This document shows positions 25,701 through 35,866 of a DNA stretch of 64,000 bases, one piece after another. The stretch is taken from NCBI GenBank assembly GCA_025677835.1, contig JAIXMR010000005.1, positions 62,001 to 126,000 of the forward strand. Direction: 5' to 3'. The number at the start of each line of letters is the position of its first letter. Within the stretch, counting starts at the first letter, position 1. A program made the translations under genes and the position numbers. The notes under the pieces are model-generated. The model was not told the origin of the DNA. It saw only the letters and a program-made list of their open reading frames with translations, and ran no database searches. The stretch is from Sporodiniella umbellata (lineage: Eukaryota > Mucoromycota > Mucoromycetes > Mucorales > Rhizopodaceae).

Positions 25701-26629
25701 AGAAACCGATCCTTCAGATGAAAGCGGTGAAGTAGAAAGTCAAGGTTCAAATGGGAGTAACCTCTTCTCATTTCAATGTAAGGAGACGCCTAGACCGAAA
25801 TCTAGATTTGAGATTATTGAGAATGTATTACCGACAGGCAAGTTATCTAATCCCCTCAAAAATACGGCAAATACGGCTCACGAAATCAGCTTTGAATCTC
25901 TAGTGGAAGAAATACCCCTTGAGAATAGTCGAACACACTTGCCTTCCCAAACGACAACATCGTCTAGTGTATCGATACCTTCTCCATTATCTATAGGACA
26001 AAAAAGATTGCTTGAAAATAGAATATCAAGTACAACCTCTTTTGGCGAGACGAATGAATCCGTTCCCACTATATCTGAAGATATCAGCTTTGAATCTCTA
26101 GTTCAAGAACTTTCGTCTTCTGTTGAATCGCAGCATATACCACCCATTGTGTTACCCACATTGAGCAAATCCGACATTTCAACTATGAATGAATTCAAAG
26201 ACTCTGGCTCTTTGCCTGTAGATTCTTCGAAAGGCGCTCATATTACTAATACCCCAAACTTTATTTCTAGCCTATCTCTTGAATATTGCAACAAAAAAAC
26301 AAGCAAGAAAAAAACTAAACCCGGTTTACTCTTTACCAAGAAGGTCTACGTGTCCGAAAATCGAATTGAGAATATTCATTTGACAATGGTAAGTTACTTA
26401 AATTAACATTACTAGTCTAGTCACTAGTTACTACAAAACTATACTTTATATTTCCTAACATTTACTTAAGGATGAACCTATTAAAGAGACTGTTCAGAAA
26501 TTTTGTGCGAAATACAATGTTCCTCATATTGAAAAACAACTAATACTTCAATTAGAACCAATATATACAACCAAAAAAACAAGTGTCATTTTTGGAACAA
26601 CTTCACAGAACCAAAGAAAAAAAAAGTAA
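22725..26629 (+). CDS. F-box/leucine-rich-repeat protein with long disordered tail
   Basis: Five exons: 22725-24224, 24300-24348, 24410-25159, 25223-26388, 26471-26629; 1207 aa, phases agree. The F-box (residues about 18-60, IALPTEPMERIFHFLDARDK...HPNW) would bind Skp1 in an SCF ubiquitin ligase. It is followed by degenerate leucine-rich repeats to about residue 450 (for example LTLTRATCLTDENVFCIARA and LEGCSEITSKTICAAL), as in Grr1/FBXL substrate receptors. Exons 2-4 encode a charged, Ser-rich region of about 650 residues, probably disordered. It contains the peptide ISFESLV twice, encoded by an identical 20-mer at 25885-25904 and 26083-26102. The last exon gives a small conserved-looking module (DEPIKETVQKFCAKYNVPH). 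The ATG at 22725 is the first in frame. Acceptor 25222 was chosen because the nearer AG at 25191 breaks the frame. Two adjacent genes cannot be excluded, but phases support one. Confidence 0.75.
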
Positions 26630-27910
26630 TGTAACCTAAGACAAAGCTCTTGCCCCAGCTGCTATATCCTCTCCTCGCCCCTTCTTTTTTTTTTTTTTTG
26701 AATAAAATAAAACTGCGTTATTGCGATCTATAATTTTATCAAAAAAAAACTGAAAAGGCCTGACTCCTTTCTTAAGCCAATATATATTTATGCATTCATG
26801 TATTAATATTTTATATACGCGACTATGACAATATCTTCATTGTTATAATTGGATACAGATCGCTCTATCAGGAGGCGCAACAAGCTTTATAGTTATTGTA
26901 ATTACTATCATTATTATTACGATTGTGATTGCTGTGCTCTTTAGAATTAGAAGCCTCCTAGCAATAAAAAGCTCTAATATTTACGTCTAGCAAAGCATTG
27001 TGATTATAGTGTCTTACTTTATCTCTTACTATTAAATCCTTTTTTTTATTAAAACCAATGATTGATTGTCAATAGACCCAGACTATTGCCAATATTTCAA
27101 TTATTACTGTAGATCCCTGTTAAACATATCAATTGCAGAATAAAAACAAAAATTGAAAATGTCCAAAAAATAACATTTTTTCAAAGATAAAAGCATTGAA
27201 GATACGTTTTTGCTTGCTAAAAAAATGGATTATAAGCTTTATTTAGATGGGAAATAAGCTCCCTAAATTCTGCTTTTTTGTAGCAAAATACGAAAAGCCT
27301 ATCTATCAAATGTGTCAGTCTATAGCTATTACTATTATCTTTCTAATATTCTAAGGCAAAAACGAGAAAGTATACTGATAAAAATTAGCTAGCAGATATG
27401 TTAACATTCAACAATGTAATATGTATAGGGGCTTTATTTAATCTCTCTTTACGGAGGAGTAAAGAAAGGAGGGGGGGGGACTTGAAGAAACAACCTACAC
27501 AAAATCTATATGTATTTCTGAAAGCACGTGTATACCTAAAAAAAATGGCAAGGGGAAAACAAGAAATACGAAAACTTGATACAAATTATTACAGTAAATA
27601 ATAAACATTTATTGTCTCTCATTTAGGCGAACCTTATATCAGAAGATTATACCAACCAATGGGCTACAAACTACACGTATATATTCAAAATGCCGAAAAT
27701 ATATTATAGACCCCAACAAGGCAACGAATTTATATCGTAACGTATGCATATAGAACATTTTTGATCTTTGTAACCCTATTAATTTCCTTATATTTTTTTG
27801 ACTACAAAAAGCGAATAACTGCAAAAATCCAGAAGATATTTATGTCATGAATAAAGATAGTTTCAAATCATGTAGCCATCATAGCTGTATAAATGTGTAA
27901 ACATAACGAG

Positions 27911-27975
27911 AACAGGTTGTTTTCCCTGTGTTCGTGTATAGGTATATATATATATATATATACAAATAACCTGTT
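27911..27975. repeat. Inverted repeat flanking a (TA)n microsatellite
   Basis: AACAGGTTGTTT at 27911-27922 and AAATAACCTGTT at 27964-27975 are complementary except at one position, and the segment between contains a (TA)n run, so the whole can extrude as a hairpin. Confidence 0.6.
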
Positions 27976-29517
27976 TATGTATTCCTGTTTTTACACATGC
28001 ATTTATGCAAAGCAAACAAAAAAGAGCACATAAAGTAGAGTTGCTTCAAATTTCTGTAAATGTGTCAGTGCAAAGCATGATAGAGTACAGACAAAATTAT
28101 TAAAAACAAAATAAAGCGCTTCCAAAAAATGATATAGCCAGAGATACATAAATAAAGAGGAGAATGCTTCTTAAAACCAAATATTACTTGTATTTGTTAT
28201 GTTAGCAAAACCTTTTTTTGTTTTCTAAAAATGGGATATTTAAAATGTACAGCCGAATCCTTTTTTTTTTTTACGCGCGTAAACCCTCTTATTATAGCCA
28301 CATTTTTCGCTTTTCAATAGTTCGTTTTTTTTAAAAGAAAAAAAAAATCAAGCAAACAATGTAATGGCAACAGTATTTAGGGCACCGAAATGCAAAAGAC
28401 ACTACCTATGCATATTTCACGTCCTAAGAGAACAATAGCAAAGTGTTTTTGTTTATCTTGTCATATCCAACAAGACAAAAGTCCCTAGTAAAATGAGAAA
28501 ATATAGTGAAGGTGCAAATGTGGAGTGTGAAAGGAGAATATCTTTATTTGTGAGGGACTGCAGTTAAAGCTAAAGACACAATTCTGGTCTTCGCCAAATT
28601 GTACTTTTGTTTGTACATATACAGCACAGGCAAATCGAAGCCCTCTCGTTTCGATGTCAATGGGGTAAATAAAGTGTCGTATTATATTGCATGCATAATT
28701 ATTGAGACAAAAAACAAAGTCAGATGCATCTTTTTGTAAAACAAAAAATACGCTTAACGGTAATTGAAAACAAGAAATAAACATGAAGTAAAAAAGTACT
28801 GAAAAGGGTTAACGTATAGCAATAAAAATAAACTCCCTATTTGCTCTTTGCAAGACAAAAAAAAAAAGAGTCTCTGTTTTCTTTATTCTCGAGAACGCAG
28901 GTACCTGCGTCATATATTTATAGTAATTTGCTATCTTGATGGAGGGGAAATGGACGGGAGAAAGGTGCAAAAACAGAAAATGTTTCCAATTAGAAAAAAA
29001 GGAGAATGAGAGAGATAGAAGCAAAAAGAGAACAAAGAGAAAGACAACTCGTTTGTATATGACTATAGTGTATTAGTATGTGAGCTGCAACAGAATGCAC
29101 AAACGTAGTTGCCCATTTTTTAGGCTCCAGTGTCTATATAGCTCCTTTGAGACTAGAAACAATCTGTGTTAGAGCAATACCGAAGAGAAGACGTGGTTTC
29201 TTTATAAGAAATTTGATGGTCTGTTCATAGATTGAAAGTACAGACGCCCATAAATAGAAGTAAAGGGATAACCCGATAGAGGAGGCAAAATAAATACATA
29301 TATATAAAACCCAAAATGAGAGAACGAGCTTCTCTGTCTTTTGTTCTGAGCGCTTATTACTAATAAACAGTACTAGACTTGTTGCTTTACATGCTCGCTC
29401 AATCTACTCTTGTTTCTCTGTTTCCCTTCTCCTTTTTTTTTCTATGAAATATAAAATAAAAATCATCATTCTCCTCCCTTCCTCTATATCCCCTATATAT
29501 ATATCGCTTTTGCCTCC

Positions 29518-29522
<5 letters not shown>

Positions 29523-29561
<39 letters not shown>
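29523..29561. repeat. (TA)n microsatellite in the Caf120-like 5' region
   Basis: About 19 TA units ending in CATATC, roughly 220 bp upstream of the start codon at 29784. Confidence 0.85.
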
Positions 29562-29565
<4 letters not shown>

Positions 29566-29783
29566 CATTGGAGAAATATAAATATATGGACTCAAACGTG
29601 AAATCAGCAGAACTAGCTCTTTTCTCTCTCTTTTCTTTATATTTATATATTCTTTACTCCTAATTCTTATTTGTTCCAAAAATCCACTAATTGAGGTACA
29701 TAGCACAATAAAATAAAAATAAAAAAATATAAAGTTACGCATTTCTTTTTTTTTCTCATATATCTATAAACTTTCTTTAATAG

Positions 29784-32671
29784 ATGCTTAAATCCAATCC
29801 GTTCCTTCGTCGCGCTTCTACTCCAGGAAGTATTGTTACTCCGGAAACTAATCAGCATTTACCCGTTCCAACTGCTCCTTCTAGACACCCTGGAAAGCTT
29901 TCTCAAGCCTCTTTATCCGAATCAGCACTCAAAGTACCTTTGAAGCCTATTACAGTTAAAAACGCCCAACCAAGAACAACTAGTATTCGGCCTTCTAGAT
30001 TTGTCAAAGCTTCCACACCTACTTGCTCCACCTCGTCCCCTTTGACGGTAACCGATGAAAACAAAGAAGCTGGCCTATCTCATCGCCCGAATATGATTAA
30101 CTTTATTAAAATGTTCGAAACATTCACACAAAAAGTATACATGGAAGGATATTTGATGCGGTATCATGAGACGAGTAAAGAGGATCAAAAAAAATCGAGG
30201 ACAAAAATGTTTGTTGAACTTTGTGGATCTACCCTTATTCTTTGGGATACAGAAGCTACCGGAAGCTATGTCATGCCTATCTACATTCAGATTCCTGATA
30301 CTACCACTGTACACGGTTACAGCACTGAAATTGTCGCTAAAAAGACCAAACATACATGGAGTCTAAACAATTCAAAAACAAACATAACGTTTGAAACGTC
30401 AGATCATGCTTCTATGGTAAAATGGGTCTGTGCTGTCCGTCTTTCATGCTTTGAAAAGCAACAGCTACACCAGCTTTTTACGCACAAACTGTTGATTCAT
30501 AGAGAGGAAATGGAAGCTCGCAATACTATACAGTCTGCCTATCTTCAAGTTAAGCTGCCTGGTACCACCCTCTGGCAAAAATACTGGGTTGTCTTGAATG
30601 AGGGAAAAAAAGCAAAGTCGAACAAGGGGATTGCGTTGTACGAGAGCAAAAAATCAAAACACCCTGTATTGACCTTAGAAGAAATAACCCGTGTTCATGC
30701 AGTCTATCCAGAATCTTCACAGCTGATTGAAAACGGCTCCATGATCCGTGTCGACTGCACCTTAAAAAAAAAAGAGAAGGCAGCCTGCTGGTTTATGGCC
30801 GACCAGTACCAACTGACTATTCAATGGTTGTTCAGTATATATGACCTTTTTAAGCTCTACGGTCGACCTGCGTCGCTACTGAGAGATTCTTCTAACTCTC
30901 TTTCGTTAAATTTTGGTGAGCCCGTTCAGGTGGTATCCCAAGCACAGCAGCGATTGTTTTTAGAAGTAGATCAGGTAGTCGACAATATAAGTACATGGCC
31001 AATATCCAATCAGGAATCCGAAACTCTATTTCTACAACTCATCCAGCGCAACTCTTCGTTAGAGCAGCCTATCGTACGACCCAACGGTGCGCGAGCCCAT
31101 AGTCTGCCTTTGATTACCGTGATGACTGCCGATGCGCCTTCGTCTGTAGGATCACTAGAGAACGCAGAAGAAAGTGAGTCCTTAGAAACAGCTACAGACG
31201 GCCTAGCCTCTTTTAGGTTTGTTCGTAACGTAGCGGACTCTAGTGATGAAAGCGATCAAGAAGAAGATGAAGACGAAGATGGGGAAGAAGATGAAGAAGA
31301 CCCCGACAGCGACGATGAGCCGATCGGAAGAAAGACCAGCCGAGTCAACTCAACTCTCCTTACTCCTTCAGTGACTTCATTAGCCGACAGCCTGATCCCC
31401 GATTTTGACTTTGGTAACGGATTTGACGTACCTAAAGATGCCACCGGCGCGGCGATCCTAGCTCCTGTAGTACACGCCTCAAGCTCTACATCATCATCAT
31501 CTATCACAACTCCAAGCAGTCTAGAAGAGGATGATTTGACCCCTAAAAAGCGTACTCGCAAGTTGTCTATGCCTATCCATGCTACGGTGCCCTCTTCAGC
31601 TCATACACAATCCAACAGCAAAGCTTCTATGTTTGGTGATTTTAGCCTCGCTACCGACTTTAGTAAATTTCTTGACCTGCCAATTGAACACCAGCGTAAG
31701 TTTTCGTTGCCTGCTAAACTTTCTTTTGATCGAGACACACGGTCTATTGCTCCAAGCACCCGAAGCATTCACACACACAACCGAATCAATCGAGGAAATC
31801 ATGTATGGGAAACCGAATGGCATGAAGATCCATTAGAGGAAGGGGAAGAGCCCCTTTCAGGAAGATCAAAACATCCCTTTGACGAGGACTCTTACGATTC
31901 AGACCTCGATGGTCCTATGATCCCATCTTTGGGCGATCATTTCGCTCCTCAAAACAGCCTCTTAGACAACTACCTGGGCGAGCAACTAAGCGCCAAGGAG
32001 CAAGTCGAATACGCCAAAGCCACAGGACAACCGCTCATTCAAGTATGCACCAAAAAACAAGGCGCACCTCAGGGTGGGCTAGTTGGAGTCATTTCTCAGC
32101 GTGAAAAAAACAAAAAGGAGGGCAATGGTTTCAGAGTGGCCGAAAGAGTAAATCAACACCATCAAGATAGATTTGAAAGAGAAAAGGAAAGAAGAATCCT
32201 TGAACAAAGACAGCAGCAAATCATGAAGCATCAGGTACATAGCCCTTATACTCATCTTTTATCGCTGTATCTTTTAATACTTTGTAACAGATGATGCTGT
32301 ATGCTAATGGTTATGGAATGCCAATGATGCCTTTCATAAATCCCATGGCTAATATGGGTCCTATGGGAAATCATATGGGAATGATGAACATGATGCCTAA
32401 CTTTCCTGCTTCTGCTAACCCTTCGCACCAAACAATGCCTCAACATATGCGATTAAATAGTGGACCTCCTAATCCTTACATGTCCCACGTAAGGCCCATG
32501 TATGGCCCTCACAATACTATGGTTTATGGCTACCAAACGCCAAGTTTATCTGCTCCTCTCATGAACCGAAAGCAATCCTATCCAGCTAGTGAATTATTAG
32601 AAGAAACAGACAAAGCTTTATTAAAAAAGCATCCTTCCATGTCTTCCAGTCCCAATAGTGTTCATACATGA
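29784..32671 (+). CDS. PH-domain protein of the Caf120/Skg3 family
   Basis: Two exons, 29784-32234 and 32291-32671; 943 aa. After a Ser/Pro-rich N-terminus, a first PH-like domain spans residues about 118-235 (VYMEGYLMRYHET...FVELCGSTLILWD) and a second about 250-370 (SAYLQVKLPGTTLWQKYWVVL...WFMADQYQLTIQWLFSIYDL). This pair is typical of the yeast Caf120/Skg3 proteins, of which Caf120 is linked to the Ccr4-Not mRNA decay complex and Skg3 to cell-wall growth. A strongly acidic stretch (about residues 485-515, DEED/EEDE) and a KRTRKLSMP segment follow. The end of exon 1 is Arg/Gln-rich and coiled-coil-like. Exon 2 is rich in Met, Asn and Pro, a low-complexity tail. The frame is continuous over 817 codons in exon 1, so the model is secure except possibly at the 3' junction. 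Confidence 0.85.
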
Positions 32672-32914
32672 AGTAAAGTTTAAACCCTTATTTGCGACTC
32701 TCCCTCTCTCTTTCTCTCTCGCCTACTCTGCCACCAATGTATATACCAACTTTTTTGATACATCAAAAAAAAAAAAAAAAAAAATAGCGAAAAAGTGTTT
32801 TTATATGCAAATAAAATGTTCTGACCAATTTATTGCTCACTGTAAATAAATATAGATGTTTATATTCAAAATCCAAGTTGGCTTCACACAAAAAAAGAAA
32901 AAGGCAAGAAAAAC

Positions 32915-34430
32915 CTATGTGAAAACGAAGGGATTATTTGTAGCAGCTATGGTAATGATATTCTCTCTCGGATAATAAGACACATGTAGTATCGTCTTTC
33001 CGTAGTATGTGTGCACATTTTTGCTTTGTTAGTTGCCCTCTTGAGCAGCGTGACCACCTTTAGATGCCAAAGACTTTTTTTAACCTAAACATGTTCTTGT
33101 CAGTTTGTAAAGTTGCCTTGCTTTGATCGACGTGGTTGAAAATACGAATATTGTTGTTATAAGATCCTGTCATTGTTTTCCTAAAATAGATAGGTATCGT
33201 TGAACTCAGAGCCAATACTGTCATTTACTTCCCATCACCGCTAAAAAGGGATTCAAATTTATCGAATATACAATCATTCTCATACAAATCACACAGCTTT
33301 AGTTTCAAATGGTCGTGAATACCTATCGTTTTTATTGGCCCCCTATCCATATGTATATCCCAGACTTTCAACGTTAAATAGTCACGAGAAACTAGATATC
33401 TTCCGTTGTGATTAAACTTGGTGTCTGAAATAGACGGTACGATTTCAAAAAAAAAAAAAAAATGGCTGGTAGAGTCGTCAGTTCTTCTATATTAGCTAGT
33501 TTAATGTCTACAATATCTAAGCAGTATAGGTGAAAAAAAAAACATTTTGTCTCCATCTTCAAACTTCAACTCGCTGAAACTGATCGGATATATCAAAGTT
33601 CTATAGATTCATTCTCAGATCGTCAGCAGAAATATGAGTTTCGTTATCCGAACTGACAGAAATTGAGCTGATATGATAGATATGAGCTGATCAGCGAGTA
33701 GATTTAAGTCATGCCATTTTTGCATTCAGTTTATCATTGGTATAAATTCTACGAGGGGCATCTGCCACTAAGTTATCCTGGTGTGTCATTTTAGGTAACT
33801 GGAATACAGGCTGTGATGCGTGTTGGGTAGTTGTGGAGGTTGACTCGCTTACTACTCTAATACTTTTTTCGTGAATTTTCCAAAGCTCAATAGTTTTAAC
33901 TAATGACTCTCAATACCCAAGCTCTGTACATATTAGTGTTTGTAAATGCACGCTTATATATATATATATATGTGTGTGTGTGTTTTAACGTTGGTTGAGA
34001 GCAAAAAATGAGCAAGGTTTTGCCTTTCACACCATTTGACTTGGTTTATTTTTCTTCAATTTCCAAGCTTTTCAAATAATCAAATTCAGGTCCGTGGGAT
34101 TAAAACTCTGTGAAAGCGGCATTCGTAACCCTTTTTCTAAGTTTTGTGTATGCTGATCAACGATCCACACTTGACGAATTTAACTTAGACTCTCGCTACG
34201 CTCAAACAAAACAACCCTTCCACCTTTATCACTTGTAGCAAGATAATTGCCTATGTGATCAAACCCAACGGTAAAGATAATATCAGCTATAAAGACATGT
34301 ATTTTCAGCCAGAACTTACTTCATTCGTAATTCCGTAACAAGTAAAAGTGATCAAGCATCTAACCTTCATTCTTTTTCCCCTTTGTCTGCAAAATATTGA
34401 GCGAATCTCCAGCCGTTTTTCACTGTTTCT
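32915..34430 (-). pseudogene. Decayed PP2A regulatory subunit B55 (Cdc55/PPP2R2) pseudogene
   Basis: Read on the minus strand, WD40 B55 segments appear in the right order: WRFAQYFADKG near 34411, [20 protein letters not shown] and [11 protein letters not shown] (34200-34310), [110 protein letters not shown], and a C-terminus ending ITIAATNNPFVFT with a stop at 32915-32917. Disabling lesions are visible: CAA to TAA at 34100-34102 after a 2-nt loss, a 1-nt frameshift after EIEEK, TGG to TAG at 33601-33603, a lost splice donor, and loss of about 60 codons between the IEELT and FNHNGRY segments, where poly-A/T now sits. Some introns are still recognisable, which points to an old duplicated gene rather than a retrocopy. 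I describe the breaks only and give no repaired reading. Confidence 0.85.
33955..33983. repeat. (TA)n(TG)n microsatellite inside a B55 pseudogene intron
   Basis: A TA run passing into a TG run; relative to the pseudogene it falls in what was an intron between the STN and KTIELWK segments. Confidence 0.75.
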
Positions 34431-35221
34431 GTTGCTAAGGCTGTTTGTATTAGACTAAGCTCTTAAAAATGTAATAAATAAACAACAAAGAGAAAACACA
34501 AAAATCTGCAAGTCCGAAAAATTTTTATCAAGTAATATCCACAGCTAAATCATAAGCGGGCCCAAAACCTAAAACTTTAGTGCATATCGCATGGATAATA
34601 CTTTGGTTTACAGCTACTGACTCCATGTACGTGGCCTCTTTAACACAGCATGCGGGGGCTCAAACTCTACTTGTAATTTAATCACCGCGCTGCATGTCTT
34701 TTGCTGTTTTTCAAAAAACACGCTACAAGAAAAATCCACTTGCAAAGTTAAAGTTATCTTTTGCTTACAGAATAAAAACTGTTTATGGTCTGTTATCTAA
34801 TTTTTTTATAATAGACAAAAACAGTATAAAGTCAAAAAAGTTTTTGTAAAAGATTACATAATTCGTGATAGAGTCGGAGCTTTAGGCAAAAGCGGCCAGT
34901 GCCATGGTGAAAAGGGCCTGAAGTGGGGGCTACTACAGCTCACCTTTCCTACCTTTTGTAAATAAAACAAACACTTTTGGTTTTCGAATAATTCAACATA
35001 AATTTTTCTGTTACTGTTTTTAAGATATTCTTGACTTTTGGTCTGTGTATCTTTGCTGCTTTCTTGCTTCAACAAGCTCAACATTTGTTGCGGCCTCTCC
35101 TCATAACTTCAGACACCGCAACAACCAAAAATCCTACGTCATCTGAGATTGAAAATGCATTTTTTTTTTTTGAGTCTCAAACACACACATCCCCCTTATT
35201 CTATTTTTTTTCTATATCGAA
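34431..35221. other. Intergenic region upstream of the V-ATPase subunit e gene
   Basis: AT-rich spacer of about 790 bp. A minus-strand ATG frame of 76 codons (34854-35084) diverges from the V-ATPase gene with 137 bp between starts, but its product is unrecognised and I do not call it. The last 70 bp are T/C-rich leader. Confidence 0.4.
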
Positions 35222-35552
35222 ATGTCTGGATACAATATCATTTGGGTCTTTCTAGCTGTTGCTGTCATCTCTGCATTAAGCTATGTTGCTGTGCCTAAAG
35301 GAAACAATCAAACGTAACTAAAAGAGTACAATATCATATTGGTATCTAATACGACTTCATAGTGTGACCCGAACAGTTATTATTATGTCTCTTGCTTGCT
35401 GTTTCTTAATGTAAGAAAAGAAAAAAGGAAAATATAAAAAGTGGTTTGCGGTTTTCATAATACATTCCATTAGGTGGGCAATTACTTATTTGGCCCAGTT
35501 GCATCCTTTGATCAACCCTATAAAAACTGGACTTCGACCTCCTCACCATTAA
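35222..35552 (+). CDS. VMA9: V-type H+-ATPase V0 subunit e (Vma9/ATP6V0E)
   Basis: Three tiny exons: 35222-35313, 35363-35410, 35474-35552; 219 nt, 72 aa, phases agree, so it is invisible as a single open frame. The protein starts MSGYNIIWVFLAVAVISALS, has PKGNNQTVTRTVI between two hydrophobic helices, and carries FLMWAITYLAQLHPL in the second helix, then ends in LRPPHH. The two-helix layout, the P-K-x-N loop and the W-A-I-T-x-L-x-Q-L-H-P-L block match subunit e of the vacuolar proton pump, and the length fits (about 70-80). It sits in the V0 membrane sector and is needed for assembly of the proton pump that acidifies vacuoles and endosomes. It converges on the TTC39/Iml2-like gene, whose stop lies about 310 bp away. 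Confidence 0.87.
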
Positions 35553-35866
35553 CAAGCAGGCGCGTATATTTGTTTCATCATGAAATGTGGATAATGTGTA
35601 GAGCTTTATTGTACAATACCCTTCCCAATAAAGGGTCCCTTCTTTTCTGGGGGGCTTTTTCAACCTACCGATCGTATTTTGTGAAGAAAAGAAAAAAAGC
35701 GTGTACTTGGACTTTCCTTTTGTTTTTAAGTACATGTTTGGTGAAAGTTATTCTTAGGGCTGTATTGACTTTAGGTATTTTTTTTTTTTATTACTATTCA
35801 AAAAAAAAAAAAAGAAGAGTGGGATTAGGAGGGAGAATATACAACAAAAATGGGAACTGGGCTTCT

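Larger units (their letters stand above)
26630..29783. other. Long gene-poor stretch upstream of the Caf120-like gene
   Basis: About 3.1 kb, very AT-rich. It contains a perfect 14-bp palindrome TTTACGCGCGTAAA at 28270-28283, a (TA)n run flanked by inverted repeats (27911-27975), a T-run/A-run palindrome near 28324, and a long (TA)n run at 29523-29561. A plus-strand segment near 26863-26990 reads as a hydrophobic peptide with no clear start. A 99-codon ATG frame on the minus strand (28485-28784) resembles nothing known to me. Confidence 0.4.

Noticed and set aside
28485..28784. 99-codon minus-strand frame
   Set aside because: No similarity, no splice or promoter support; kept only as a note in the intergenic entry.
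33193..33240. Stop codon after SGDGK counted as another lesion of the B55 pseudogene
   Set aside because: It falls in a recognisable intron (GTAAAT...TTTTAG) whose removal rejoins the expected WD40 sequence, so it is not evidence of decay.
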